Shown: piece by piece, positions 18,004 to 26,523 of the stretch | Numbering within the stretch: position 1 is the first letter of the stretch | Layout: every line of letters begins with the position of its first letter | Virus record (IMG/VR): IMGVR_UViG_3300035698_007828 | Coordinates: 1 to 37,325 of that record | DNA length: 37,325 nt | Direction: 5' to 3' (one strand) | Origin: a virus | Translations under genes and position numbers: made by a program | The notes under the pieces: model-generated | Database searches by the model: none | Told to the model about the DNA's origin: nothing | What the model saw: the letters and a program-made list of their open reading frames with translations, nothing else

Positions 18004-18036
18004 ATCATTAAAAAGTTAGTTAATAGGTTGGATTGT

Positions 18037-18432
18037 TTAGCTACCAGTTAGAATTGAGTATTCTACAGGTTCGATAATTGTAACAGCTCCAATTTCACCT
18101 GCGGAAACCGTTGCGCCTGCAATTGCACAAACTAGATTTGTTCCTGTAGTAGTAGTCAACAAAACACCGGCAGTACTTGGAGTCAAAGCGTCTCCTAATG
18201 TCCATCCACCAGTATCAGCGATTGCATAGGCATCGCCTGCGGTAACAACGGCAACTGGATAACCAGCGCTTGTTGCTGTTGAATTAGTAACTCCAATACA
18301 TCTTTCAGTAGCAGCGGTTGAAACCACTACGTTTCCTGCGGTAGTGTCTGCTTTTACAGCAGTGTAAAGGGTTGTTAGGGCTGCAGTTGCGGTATAAGAA
18401 TCAACTGTTCTTCGGCCTTCATGTAAACTCAT
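18037..18432 (-). CDS. Capsid decoration protein (DUF2190-like)
   Basis: 131 residues, A/T/G-rich, beta-prone (YPVAVVTAGDAYAIADTGGW, LGDALTPSTAGVLL). Size, composition and place immediately before the capsid gene match DUF2190/gpD-like capsid stabilising proteins. Confidence 0.7.
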   Translation of the reverse strand: MSLHEGRRTVDSYTATAALTTLYTAVKADTTAGNVVVSTAATERCIGVTNSTATSAGYPVAVVTAGDAYAIADTGGWTLGDALTPSTAGVLLTTTTGTNLVCAIAGATVSAGEIGAVTIIEPVEYSILTGS

Positions 18433-18454
18433 AGGTTTAAATGTTAAATAATTA

Positions 18455-19057
18455 TTATTCTATTACTTCTAATAAAGCATCGCTAAATCCTATGCCTTTT
18501 TCTTTGGCTAGTTTTTCAGCAGCTTGAGTCTCGACTTTTACTTGATCTTCTTCGGTTTCGGGTTTAACTTCTTCTGAATGTCCTTCTTCTTCAAATTGAT
18601 CTGCCATACTTGGTAAATCCTCTAAGATAGCGTAAAAACTAGCTCTCTTTTGAGTTGAAAGACTTCTAGCGTGGTTAATAACCTTCTCTTTCGTTTTAGG
18701 TAAAATCTTACCCGCTACGTTTTGAGGCGATAAAACATATTTACATACCTCCTTAGTAACTTCCTCTTCTTCAATCTTATCGGACATTTTGTCCATTGTA
18801 GATTTGAGGCTTTTCATATCCTTTTCGTAAGTTGAAACCTTGTCTTCAAGTTCTTTGTTACGAACTTTTAAGACCTTGGCAAACTTAGCTGCCGTTTCCT
18901 CTTCCTTTTCTTCTTCCTTTTCTTCTTCTACCTTCTTCTTTTCTTCTTCTTCCTTCTTCTTTTCTTCTTCTTCGTTAAGAACTTCTGGAGTCTTTTCGAC
19001 TTCTTCATTAACTGGAGTTTCTTCTTTGGTTTCTTCAACCTTTTCTACTTCTGACAT
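18455..19057 (-). CDS. Scaffold protein from an internal start (nested)
   Basis: The in-frame ATG at 19057 (MSEVEKVEETKEE) is preceded by TTAACTACACCACTATG, matching the start context used by many genes here. It falls exactly between the protease domain and the E/K-rich coiled coil, and would give a 200-residue scaffold. Lambda C/Nu3 and several other phages use the same nested arrangement. Inference from context; not proven. Confidence 0.65.
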   Translation of the reverse strand: MSEVEKVEETKEETPVNEEVEKTPEVLNEEEEKKKEEEEKKKVEEEKEEEKEEETAAKFAKVLKVRNKELEDKVSTYEKDMKSLKSTMDKMSDKIEEEEVTKEVCKYVLSPQNVAGKILPKTKEKVINHARSLSTQKRASFYAILEDLPSMADQFEEEGHSEEVKPETEEDQVKVETQAAEKLAKEKGIGFSDALLEVIE

Positions 19058-19576
19058 AGTGGTGTAGTTAATAATTATATTATCCGATTCTAAGGTATTA
19101 GCTTGAACCTGGACGTTATCAAGGGATGTTAAATTAGTAAATATATAAATTTCAGAATCCTCGCTGCCTCTGCTAAACATCAATGGTCTTAATTTAAAGA
19201 ATGGCGCGCTAGATCCAAGCAACGCTAATCCAACGATTTCTCCGTTAGGCATAATCTCAATTGATCTATTAGGAAAATCTTTGAATGTTTCCAACTTGTC
19301 CTTTCCAATTCTAATAATATCAGCATACACTTTCTCTCCAATCAATTTTAAATTATCTAATAATCCAAAGACCGGCCGTTCTTGTTTATCGTCATGTCCT
19401 ATAAATACCGTTGGACTATATCCGCTTTTCTGTTTATCAGCTTCGTGGATTTCAATTGCTTTAACAGCACGCTTTTTACTTATAGCACGTTTACCACCCT
19501 CCTCCACTTCAAATATATCTACATTTTTTAATATAAACGTATCGCCGTCTTTTATTAGTTCCATCTTAGGTTCCAT
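18455..19576 (-). CDS. Mu-I-like prohead protease fused to scaffold
   Basis: 373 residues. Residues about 50-125 carry the pattern of the Mu I protein/prohead protease family: PTVFIGHDD (H61), RPVFGLLDNLK, RSIEIMPNGEIVGLALLGS (S105, E107). From about 174 the protein becomes a long E/K-rich coiled coil typical of scaffolds, ending IGFSDALLEVIE. Family knowledge: the protease domain cleaves scaffold during capsid maturation. A nested start at 19057 probably makes scaffold alone. Catalytic residue assignments are tentative. Confidence 0.75.
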   Translation of the reverse strand: MEPKMELIKDGDTFILKNVDIFEVEEGGKRAISKKRAVKAIEIHEADKQKSGYSPTVFIGHDDKQERPVFGLLDNLKLIGEKVYADIIRIGKDKLETFKDFPNRSIEIMPNGEIVGLALLGSSAPFFKLRPLMFSRGSEDSEIYIFTNLTSLDNVQVQANTLESDNIIINYTTMSEVEKVEETKEETPVNEEVEKTPEVLNEEEEKKKEEEEKKKVEEEKEEEKEEETAAKFAKVLKVRNKELEDKVSTYEKDMKSLKSTMDKMSDKIEEEEVTKEVCKYVLSPQNVAGKILPKTKEKVINHARSLSTQKRASFYAILEDLPSMADQFEEEGHSEEVKPETEEDQVKVETQAAEKLAKEKGIGFSDALLEVIE

Positions 19577-19605
19577 AGTATTTTAAATTAATGTTTGTTT
19601 TCTTT

Positions 19606-19635
19606 AAAATAGATCTTTTACTTGCTTTATGTCAA
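19606..19635 (-). promoter_or_regulatory. Possible promoter before protease/scaffold gene
   Basis: TTGACA (35635-type box at 19635-19630), 18-bp spacer, TATTTT (19611-19606), ending about 30 bp before the protease start. The -35 is perfect but lies in the last codons of the portal gene and the -10 is 4 of 6. Confidence 0.4.
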
Positions 19636-21915
19636 TTTTTCATTTAATAGCCGTCGTTGTTCTCTAGCAATTTCCTCTTCTTCTTCTAAATCGTCTTCCG
19701 TTATCGGGAAATAGTATTCTTTCGAGTTGTGATGAATACTAAATCCCATTGGATTAGCAACTGCGTCCTCTCTTCTTTTACTCCACCAAAGTAACGTGCC
19801 AATCATAAATAAATTCTTTGCCGTATCGCCTGCGGGTTTTATTTCTTTTACTGTTGATGGGATTAAAAACTTATAATGAGTATATCCATCTTTCCCTGCT
19901 TTGCTTTCAATAGTTTGTTTAAACAATCCCCTTGGATGGGTAACTGTTGATAGTTTTGCCGTGTTACGATTAAATGCTACCAAATCAGTATTATCAATTA
20001 TATTTCTGATAGGTGCTTCTGATCCGAAGTTTTCCCATACTCCTTCCACTGTTTGGCGTTCTGTATTATATACTACGCCGTCTCCTAAGTTTGAAATATA
20101 ACCGTCTACATACGAATTAAATGTCCCGATTGGTACTTCAACTTGTATCGCGTATTTATCAGTATCTTTTTGTAATTCTTTATATGTCCTCGCAGCTTTA
20201 TTAACCGCATTAGCCATTATCTTTTTAACAAAATCACGATCAGCAATCTTATCACTTAAGTTTTGCATTATAAGGTTAACGCCTTTCTTGATTTTTATTT
20301 GAACAGCGTAATTGCCGATTTTACTTATTCTTTCAATTCCGCCTCTTCTTTCTGTTTTAGCTTGCCGATAACATTTCTTTAAAAAAGCACGTAACTTTAT
20401 TTCATGCTTTGAAATTTCACCTTCAACTTTATCCCATAATACTTCTAACTCTTTTTCGTATTCAGTTATTCCATTAATAAAATGTCGTTCACGTTTACTG
20501 ATACCTTTTTTTTTTGCTTCCTGATACTTTTGCATCGCTTCTTGTCCTTCTATCTTTTCGTCCTCTTCTTCAGATTTTTCTTTCGGTATTTCCTTAGGAA
20601 CTTCCTTAGGTTTTTCCGTTGGCGTTTCCTTAGGAGGCTCTTCGGGCATTTCTTTTTCTTCTGGTTTTTCAGGTAGATCTACCATATTCCTTATATAATC
20701 TTCTAGTGGAGCATCGGCAGTTATCAATCCAGATTTAGTTAACCGTTCAAGTCCAAGTGAGAATAAATTAATATCTAATTGACCTATTTCTGAAGTCTTT
20801 AGTCTTGGATATTTCTCAGGTTTATCAAAATTCAAATCTATTAATTCTTTAACCATTGCATTCCAAGCGGGTAAAATAGACCGCTTTAGAAATCCGTCAA
20901 TACTCAAGACCATGTTTTCTTTCAATGTCACTCCAAGCGCTTGAGTTCCTGAATCTCTTCCTAATAACAATAAGGTCATTAACATCGAAGCTGCCATTTG
21001 CCAGTCGTGTTCTCTTATACTTGGGATTAAATCTCTAGTTTGTGATTGACTCCCTCCTGTTAGTATTTCAATTTCCCATTCAGGATTTGGCAAGACTATA
21101 TAAGCACCTTCATTTGCTCTTATATTCTTAGCCATTTCTACAGCTTTTATTCTATCGGCTGGCGTAGAGTTAGCGGGTAACTTAACAATCGGGATTCCTA
21201 TACCCCATCTTTCTGCAGCGCTTGCATCAATTCGCATTAATAATCTTTTCATATACCAGTTCCCATAACAAGGTCGTAAAATACTCCGACCCCAATAATC
21301 GTCTCCTTCTCTATTGACCCAAAATATTGCTAACTTATCCCAAGGGATTTGAGATTGTGTTTTACCGTCTTCAGGAGTAGGTAACTGTTGAACTAATCCT
21401 TTTTTCCCATTATCTAATTCCCATTTATAATATGAACTTGGTGCGCGATACGCATATTTATAAAATACGACATCCCTTTTAAACTCTTCATCATAAGTAA
21501 CTACCTTAACCTTTTCTAATGCTGTTACCCCATAATCTAAACAAAATAAACTATTCTCAAATGCCTTATCAAAGTTTTGTACTGGATTTTCTAATAGATA
21601 TTTCTCTATAAATCTTTTATGTTCTTCATATTCAGGATTGTCTTCTCCTTCTGCTTGTTCTATAAACTTTTTAGCTTGTAAAGCTGGATTCTTATATTGA
21701 GTAAGCAACCCCGCTACAATTGCATCGGTGTTCTTCATTTTATAATATTTCTCAATCCCATTTGTACCATCTAAATCAGAATTGAATTCTGTCGTTACTA
21801 TCCCATCATAAATAGGTGTTCCTGAGGCTCCAATCTCTTTTTTGGTTCCCATGATACCAGGTTCTTGAGTTTTCTTTTTTGCATATAAAGATTTGATACG
21901 ATCAAATGCAGCCAT
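19627..21915 (-). CDS. Portal protein with C-terminal head-protein extension
   Basis: 762 residues. Residues about 30-410 fit the Mu gp29-like (DUF935) portal family: YGVTALEKVKV, WGRSILRPCYGNWYMKRLL, GIGIPIVKLP, and a conserved late segment (DINLFSLGLERLTKSGLI). A P/E/K-rich linker (about 415-455) joins a helical and mixed C-terminal domain (460-762) absent from typical 450-500-residue portals. The extension may be a fused gpF/gp7-like minor head protein, or a new domain. It follows the terminase as usual. Confidence 0.85.
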   Translation of the reverse strand: MAAFDRIKSLYAKKKTQEPGIMGTKKEIGASGTPIYDGIVTTEFNSDLDGTNGIEKYYKMKNTDAIVAGLLTQYKNPALQAKKFIEQAEGEDNPEYEEHKRFIEKYLLENPVQNFDKAFENSLFCLDYGVTALEKVKVVTYDEEFKRDVVFYKYAYRAPSSYYKWELDNGKKGLVQQLPTPEDGKTQSQIPWDKLAIFWVNREGDDYWGRSILRPCYGNWYMKRLLMRIDASAAERWGIGIPIVKLPANSTPADRIKAVEMAKNIRANEGAYIVLPNPEWEIEILTGGSQSQTRDLIPSIREHDWQMAASMLMTLLLLGRDSGTQALGVTLKENMVLSIDGFLKRSILPAWNAMVKELIDLNFDKPEKYPRLKTSEIGQLDINLFSLGLERLTKSGLITADAPLEDYIRNMVDLPEKPEEKEMPEEPPKETPTEKPKEVPKEIPKEKSEEEDEKIEGQEAMQKYQEAKKKGISKRERHFINGITEYEKELEVLWDKVEGEISKHEIKLRAFLKKCYRQAKTERRGGIERISKIGNYAVQIKIKKGVNLIMQNLSDKIADRDFVKKIMANAVNKAARTYKELQKDTDKYAIQVEVPIGTFNSYVDGYISNLGDGVVYNTERQTVEGVWENFGSEAPIRNIIDNTDLVAFNRNTAKLSTVTHPRGLFKQTIESKAGKDGYTHYKFLIPSTVKEIKPAGDTAKNLFMIGTLLWWSKRREDAVANPMGFSIHHNSKEYYFPITEDDLEEEEEIAREQRRLLNEKLT

Positions 21916-21939
21916 ATTTGTTTTTATTATGCTACTTTC

Positions 21940-21969
21940 AAAGTACCACTTTTCTTTTTACACTGTCAA
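21940..21969 (-). promoter_or_regulatory. Possible promoter before portal gene
   Basis: TTGACA (21969-21964), 18-bp spacer, TACTTT (21945-21940), just before the portal start. Perfect -35 with a weak -10; it would give the head genes a second promoter. Confidence 0.4.
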
Positions 21970-21970
21970 T

Positions 21971-23359
21971 CTAGAAGAGTTTAGTCAAAACATTATCAAT
22001 ATTTATTCCAATTAAATCAGAATCCTTATATTCTTTACCTAAAGTTTGTTTAGTTCCGAGATAAGAAGGTTGAGATTGATTGTTACGTACGAAATTACAG
22101 ATTGCCAAGGCATCAGCTAAATCGGGAGAATGACCTAATCTTTTTTTAGCTTCTTTTTTAGGTTCAATTATAATTTGTTTTTCAGGTACGTCATATTTAA
22201 TTTGTAATAGCTCGTTAGTAAGTTCTCGAAGATAAGGTTTATCCCAAAGTATAATATTATTATTTTCTAGATCTTCCCTTAACTGCCAGAATATTTGCGC
22301 CCTTAGATTTCTAAACGTAAAATGTCCTGATTTTTGAGTTGCGGATTTCCCCACATTAACAGCTCTAACTTTCATGTCTTTTGACCATAAATGATCCACT
22401 ACCCCCGCTCCAATTCCAACAGAATCAATCCCAATATCTTCATACCCGACATTTAACTCTTTTGATAAATTGATTATCTTTTCAGCTATTACATCAGTAC
22501 GGTTTTTAGTAATGATTTTCATATCAGTTAAAACATTGTCTTGCATAACAGCAATTGCAGTTTTGTCGTTTCCTAACCAAGCAGGATCACATCCTATTAC
22601 TATTCTTTTAGCTTTTTTAAGCTGTTGATTATCGATACAATTCTTAATCCATCGGTAGGTTATAAGTTGGTCAGGCGATTCAGCGTGGTGCCAGTCTCCC
22701 AAAACATACGTTCTGTATTCACGTTCTGGCATGTGAGTAAGTGATTTGAGATATTCAGGCGGGTTCCAAGGATTGTCTTGAGGTAGCGCTTGCATAAAAT
22801 AATACGGTGCTTCCAAAGTATTATCTTCCCATTTATCGTAAAACCTTTCTTTGACCCAAGTTTGAGAAGGATTACAAGTCATATAAATTAATGGAAACTC
22901 TTTATTAAAGTTAACCGTTCCAACACGTCCCATTAAAGTATTAAATACTTGTTCTGATACTTCATTACATTCGTCTACCATCGCAGCCGTTAAATCCAAC
23001 CCTCTCAATTTATTAAGATCAGGGTCTTTCCCAATATCCGCCTCCAAGAAATGTATTTCAGACCCATTCTCAAAATACCAAACTAAATCACTTTGGTTTT
23101 CCCTAAACTTAAAATTATATCTAGCCGCTGCCTTCTTAAAAACTTTATAAGTTGTTCTTTTCAAAACACTTCTTTCTTTTCTAAAGATCCCGTATCTGGT
23201 ATTTGGTTGATTATAAGCAAAATTGAGAAAGATGATCGCTCCTAACCAAGTTTTGGCCCCTTTAATTCCACCCCCATATAACATATATTGATACATCTTA
23301 CTTTGAAGATCATATATGAATTGAGATTGCTTCTTCGATAATTTAAGTTTTATTTCCAT
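21971..23359 (-). CDS. terL: Terminase large subunit
   Basis: 462 residues from ATG 23359 (an in-frame TTG lies one codon upstream). Walker A YGGGIKGAKTWLG (about 28-40), Walker B AAMVDECNE, and an RNase H-like nuclease with acidic residues in IGCDPAWLGNDKT, DIGIDSVGIGAG and SPDLADALA. It packages DNA into the prohead, cutting concatemers. The start overlaps the stop of a 28-codon ORF as TGATG. Confidence 0.95.
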   Translation of the reverse strand: MEIKLKLSKKQSQFIYDLQSKMYQYMLYGGGIKGAKTWLGAIIFLNFAYNQPNTRYGIFRKERSVLKRTTYKVFKKAAARYNFKFRENQSDLVWYFENGSEIHFLEADIGKDPDLNKLRGLDLTAAMVDECNEVSEQVFNTLMGRVGTVNFNKEFPLIYMTCNPSQTWVKERFYDKWEDNTLEAPYYFMQALPQDNPWNPPEYLKSLTHMPEREYRTYVLGDWHHAESPDQLITYRWIKNCIDNQQLKKAKRIVIGCDPAWLGNDKTAIAVMQDNVLTDMKIITKNRTDVIAEKIINLSKELNVGYEDIGIDSVGIGAGVVDHLWSKDMKVRAVNVGKSATQKSGHFTFRNLRAQIFWQLREDLENNNIILWDKPYLRELTNELLQIKYDVPEKQIIIEPKKEAKKRLGHSPDLADALAICNFVRNNQSQPSYLGTKQTLGKEYKDSDLIGINIDNVLTKLF

Positions 23360-23445
23360 CAAATATGATTAGCTACCATTGAACTTAAAAAAAGATCGGT
23401 TAATATTGTCCCATCATTATATTTTACACGGATGTATTTTTTCAT
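23359..23445 (-). CDS. Short ORF coupling small and large terminase genes
   Basis: 28 residues (MKKYIRVKYNDGTILTDLFL...). It starts 9 bp after the small terminase stop in an A-rich context and its TGA overlaps the large subunit ATG (TGATG). It reads like a short beta-hairpin protein. It may be a real small protein or a leader that feeds ribosomes to the terminase. Confidence 0.45.
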   Translation of the reverse strand: MKKYIRVKYNDGTILTDLFLSSMVANHI

Positions 23446-23453
23446 TCCTTTTT

Positions 23454-23774
23454 TTACTTCTTGCCCTTCTTTTTTTTAGGTATTTCGGCATTCATAATAT
23501 CCAACGTAACAGTTACGTCTTGCCTTATTTCTCCGCTATGCTCACTCTTGATCTCGTTCTTATTAGCGTATAACTTATCAACTAATTTATTAATAGCTTT
23601 CATATCGCCACTTGCAATAGCAGTTCTAAATTGAACCAATCCACATTCCATCCAAATACTATTAAGTTGCTGGAGCGTAGCTTCTGCTTTTATCATTCCA
23701 GCTATCTCTTCAGCTTTGGTTTTTCTTCCTCCTCCTTTGTTGCCTGGATTCCCTTCTTTTCTTCCTCTAGGCAT
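23454..23774 (-). CDS. terS: Terminase small subunit
   Basis: 106 residues. The start MPRGRKEGNPGNKGGGRKTKA is the classic phage small-terminase opening, followed by helices and a lysine-rich tail (IPKKKKGKK). It should recognise the packaging site. It is the first gene after the late promoter; its start context is TAAACTACTATG. Confidence 0.8.
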   Translation of the reverse strand: MPRGRKEGNPGNKGGGRKTKAEEIAGMIKAEATLQQLNSIWMECGLVQFRTAIASGDMKAINKLVDKLYANKNEIKSEHSGEIRQDVTVTLDIMNAEIPKKKKGKK

Positions 23775-23828
23775 AGTAGTTTAGTTTAAACTTATTTTAT
23801 TTGGCTTGCTTTAGCCTCTTATATTTCT

Positions 23829-23858
23829 ATTATAACAATGTTTTTGCGGAATTGTCAA
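23829..23858 (-). promoter_or_regulatory. Late (structural) operon promoter
   Basis: TTGACA (23858-23853), 18-bp spacer, TATAAT (23834-23829): both boxes are perfect. It lies between KilA-N and the small terminase genes and should drive the late transcript. The -35 lies immediately downstream of the KilA-N stop codon. Confidence 0.8.
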
Positions 23859-23861
23859 TCG

Positions 23862-24536
23862 CTAGATTATTATTGCATAGAATTTAACAAAGTTCTCACA
23901 TTCTTTTCCTCTTAAAGAAAATGAAATACCTTTATTTATTAAATGAGCGTTGTATTTCTGTAACTTATTTAATAGGTCTAATTGCTCTTGTGTAGCCTTG
24001 TCTCTTTGCCCTTTATCTTTTCCAAACACTATATTATTAATCATTTTAGCCTCCTTAGCATAGTCTCGTGGACTTGCTGCGCCACTTAGCTTTAGCGCCT
24101 TTGTCATTTCTTTGAAATTGTCACCTGCTTCATTCCTGATCTTAATCAATTTGTCTTCAATAATACTCATTGCCCATAACTTGAATTTTGGATTTAACCA
24201 CATAGCAAAATCTAAAAACAAATAAGGATGTACCCAAGTTCCCCCATTTCTTCCTCTTTTGGTTTCAATCACTTTGACGGGTTCTATTAGTGGTATTATT
24301 AAATCCCCCTTTTTAGTGGTATTTTGTTTTATGGCTTCCAACTCTGATTCTCTAATAGTTTCAGAAAATTCCTTTGTTTGTTTCATGTTTATATATCTAT
24401 CAATGCTTTTCCATGCCTTCTCGCTTTCTCCTTGATAACATTCCATTAAATCATTCAGGTTTAAAAACCCAGTTTTTGAGTTTTGCCTTATAATCTTTCC
24501 ATTAAATTGGCGTTGCATTACTACAGCCGTTTTCAA
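23862..24536 (-). CDS. KilA-N domain protein, probable regulator
   Basis: 224 residues. The KilA-N domain spans about 20-125: FLNLNDLM, then GRNGGTWVHPYLFLDFAMWL and WAMSIIEDKL. KilA-N proteins bind DNA and are common phage regulators or antirepressors. The C-terminal 100 residues are helical with no second family recognised. It has its own promoter with palindromes over it, and sits directly upstream of the late promoter, so control of the early-late switch is likely. Confidence 0.8.
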   Translation of the reverse strand: MKTAVVMQRQFNGKIIRQNSKTGFLNLNDLMECYQGESEKAWKSIDRYINMKQTKEFSETIRESELEAIKQNTTKKGDLIIPLIEPVKVIETKRGRNGGTWVHPYLFLDFAMWLNPKFKLWAMSIIEDKLIKIRNEAGDNFKEMTKALKLSGAASPRDYAKEAKMINNIVFGKDKGQRDKATQEQLDLLNKLQKYNAHLINKGISFSLRGKECENFVKFYAIII

Positions 24537-24547
24537 AAGATGTAATT

Positions 24548-24567
24548 GTTAATACTAGTCTATTAAC
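24548..24567. promoter_or_regulatory. Palindromic operator at KilA-N transcription start
   Basis: GTTAATA-CTAGTC-TATTAAC: 7-bp perfect arms with a 6-bp centre, directly downstream of the -10 box, covering the expected transcription start. Likely repressor site; KilA-N protein is the obvious candidate ligand (inference). Confidence 0.6.
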
Positions 24568-24596
24568 ATTATATACCTCTTGATCTTGTTTTTCAA
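24568..24596 (-). promoter_or_regulatory. KilA-N gene promoter
   Basis: TTGAAA (24596-24591), 17-bp spacer, TATAAT (24573-24568). An imperfect palindrome (24573-24583 with 24593-24603, 10 of 11 pairs) spans the spacer and -35, and a second palindrome follows the -10. Confidence 0.75.
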
Positions 24597-24641
24597 GGGG
24601 TATATTTTATTGATTTACCTTATACTCTCCCTAGATTAATT

Positions 24642-25127
24642 TTAAGCTGCCCCAATTTCCTTTAGATCTATTATTCTAGTTCTACAGTTTGGGAGTTGTT
24701 CTTTTAGTTTTGATCTACTTATATCAGCAATTATCTTTCCTCTTAGACTGTAAAGGTATTTTTCAAACTCTAAATCATTACGTGCTATTAATCCCCATAC
24801 CTTGGCTCTTGTTCCTCTTAGAATATTAGTTTCTGATTCAAAAGGGTTTTCTTTTATTCTTATATTGAGGTCTGCGATTGTTTTGTAATAGGTAGCATAT
24901 TTCTTGTCGTATGATCCAGTCTCCTGTTTTACTACACCGTTTATTTCTTGTCTTAGATTTGAAAGTTCATGGTGATATTCAAATAGGTTGTATCTGTTGG
25001 CGTTCCTATCGAATTCAGGATTATATTTTAGCTTTATGTTTTTAAGTTTTTCTCTTTGTTGGTCTTCTTTGCTTGCCTCTTTAGGTTTATGAAAGTAGTT
25101 CTTTATTTTGTTTATAAATCCAAACAT
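24642..25127 (-). CDS. Hypothetical protein, helical
   Basis: 161 residues, charged and helical, with a basic N-terminus (MFGFINKIKNYFHKPKEASK) that may form an amphipathic membrane-binding helix. No family recognised. It is the last gene of the middle operon, before the KilA-N promoter. Confidence 0.6.
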   Translation of the reverse strand: MFGFINKIKNYFHKPKEASKEDQQREKLKNIKLKYNPEFDRNANRYNLFEYHHELSNLRQEINGVVKQETGSYDKKYATYYKTIADLNIRIKENPFESETNILRGTRAKVWGLIARNDLEFEKYLYSLRGKIIADISRSKLKEQLPNCRTRIIDLKEIGAA

Positions 25128-25165
25128 ATATTCTATTTAATGGCTTGTGTATTATACATTATAAT

Positions 25166-25396
25166 TTATCTAAAGGAATTATCTAATTCCTTTAATTTTA
25201 TCAAACAATCAGGACATTTAATTTCTTCCAGACAATGAGCAATACTAATTAAAAACATCTTTGCGCTTTCGTCTATTGGTGCATTGCCTGTAACCTGCCA
25301 TTTGCCGTCTTTGAAATCAAGATTTAATTCTTTTCCTTCTTTTGTTTTGATTGCTATTGTTGGTGCTGGTTTAATAATTTCTCCTCTTTTATCCAT
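25166..25396 (-). CDS. Hypothetical protein with CxxC motif
   Basis: 76 residues. A beta-rich first half (TIAIKTKEGKELNLDFKDGKW) and a helix carrying C-x(8)-C-PDC (HCLEEIKCPDC). The start (TATAAAACACTATG) fits the recurrent context and lies 43 bp inside the preceding gene. Function unknown. Confidence 0.6.
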   Translation of the reverse strand: MDKRGEIIKPAPTIAIKTKEGKELNLDFKDGKWQVTGNAPIDESAKMFLISIAHCLEEIKCPDCLIKLKELDNSFR

Positions 25397-25986
25397 AGTG
25401 TTTTATAGTTATTTTGTTTTAAATAATAACGAAGGTATTCAATGCGGTCTTCTCGCATAACTAACCTCTTAAGGTTATAAAACAGCTTAGTTTCTCCCCC
25501 GCTATTAGGCTCTTCCTCTAACGTGAATAAAGCTGTGGCAAAATCTAAATTAAATATTAAATCTTCTAATGATATTGAAATTTCAAAGTCTTTTGTTCTA
25601 ATAAGTACAATACTAGTATAAGATTCCTCTGGTGGATCGTATTCTATTTCTTCAATATATTTGTCTTCAGGATGATTTTTATCCAATAAATACCCATTGT
25701 CAATGGCTATTTCTATACATTTCTTTATTACTTGTTCTTCTGTGAGTTCTTTTTGTTTAGTAATGCCATCAAGCTTCTTTGGATCATATCCTATAGCATT
25801 ACTAAGTAAATCTTCTCCTTCAAATCCTTCCTGTGATTCTTTTAGTTTATCTACTCCCCCTTTTTGTTCTTCTATCCAGTCGATTATTTCGTTTTGGTTG
25901 GCCACAACCTTTAATATTCCGATTTCTTTAATCTTCTTATGCAGATCATCGTCTAAAGAAAAATCTTGTTTTGTTATTTTTTTCAT
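25354..25986 (-). CDS. Hypothetical acidic protein
   Basis: 210 residues from ATG 25986; a longer form beginning at 26037 would overlap the preceding gene and lacks the A-rich leader. Acidic with a helical N-terminal third and a C-terminal part rich in beta and helix (SIVLIRTKDFEISISLEDLI). No recognised family. Confidence 0.6.
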   Translation of the reverse strand: MKKITKQDFSLDDDLHKKIKEIGILKVVANQNEIIDWIEEQKGGVDKLKESQEGFEGEDLLSNAIGYDPKKLDGITKQKELTEEQVIKKCIEIAIDNGYLLDKNHPEDKYIEEIEYDPPEESYTSIVLIRTKDFEISISLEDLIFNLDFATALFTLEEEPNSGGETKLFYNLKRLVMREDRIEYLRYYLKQNNYKTLWIKEEKLLNQHQQ

Positions 25987-25997
25987 AGGGTTTTTTA

Positions 25998-26183
25998 TTA
26001 AATTGATATAAAAGTACAACCAGAGTCTTTGCGGCATTCTTTACATATCTTTGTACCATCATCAAACTCGAACCAATCTTTTAAGTTCTCTTTTCCGCAT
26101 TCATTGCATTTAAAATTATGAGCTGGCGAGCCACATCCATCGCCGAGAGAATGAGTTTGCCTTTGTTTTGATTCTTTAAACAT
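25998..26183 (-). CDS. Zinc-ribbon protein
   Basis: 61 residues with CNEC (26-29) and CKEC (47-50), the two knuckles of a zinc ribbon, around a small beta unit (DWFEFDDGTKI). Extra C and H residues lie at GCGSPAH. Probably binds nucleic acid or protein; target unknown. Confidence 0.65.
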   Translation of the reverse strand: MFKESKQRQTHSLGDGCGSPAHNFKCNECGKENLKDWFEFDDGTKICKECRKDSGCTFISI

Positions 26184-26196
26184 TATTATTTAGTTA

Positions 26197-26246
26197 AATA
26201 ATAGGTATAAAATAGGTAAGAAATAGGTATACATAGACCTATTATT
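26197..26246. repeat. Inverted repeat enclosing three direct repeats
   Basis: AATAATAGGT (26197-26206) pairs with ACCTATTATT (26237-26246). Between them the 9-mer AAATAGGTA (or TAATAGGTA) occurs three times at 12-13-bp intervals (about 26200, 26210, 26221). It fills the only gap between two zinc-binding protein genes and may be a protein-binding site or an mRNA hairpin. Confidence 0.55.
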
Positions 26247-26256
26247 ATCTTTTTAG

Positions 26257-26523
26257 TCATGAAAGTATCATGAAGAAAAGTTCTTTTAATCCTAACATTT
26301 TTCTTGGTTTATAATCTCTCATAAAACCAAACTCGGTGTGACTATTTTTGTAAAGTATACTGTAACAAGCTGGACACGCTATTTCATTGTATCTACCACA
26401 TGGAGTTTTTATTTCAAATTCTATTTCGTTTTTACAAAACCCTAAAATATTTAGCGAAACCATCTTGCAATTTACATATTTTTCTAAATGTTTACATTTA
26501 TCACAAAATATCTTTTTCTCCAT
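26257..26523 (-). CDS. Cysteine-rich zinc-binding protein
   Basis: 88 residues with CDKC (7-10), C19, C30, C42 and CPAC (50-53), so several pairs that could bind two zinc ions. No known family. It starts in an ATG overlapping the previous gene's stop (TAATG). Confidence 0.6.
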   Translation of the reverse strand: MEKKIFCDKCKHLEKYVNCKMVSLNILGFCKNEIEFEIKTPCGRYNEIACPACYSILYKNSHTEFGFMRDYKPRKMLGLKELFFMILS

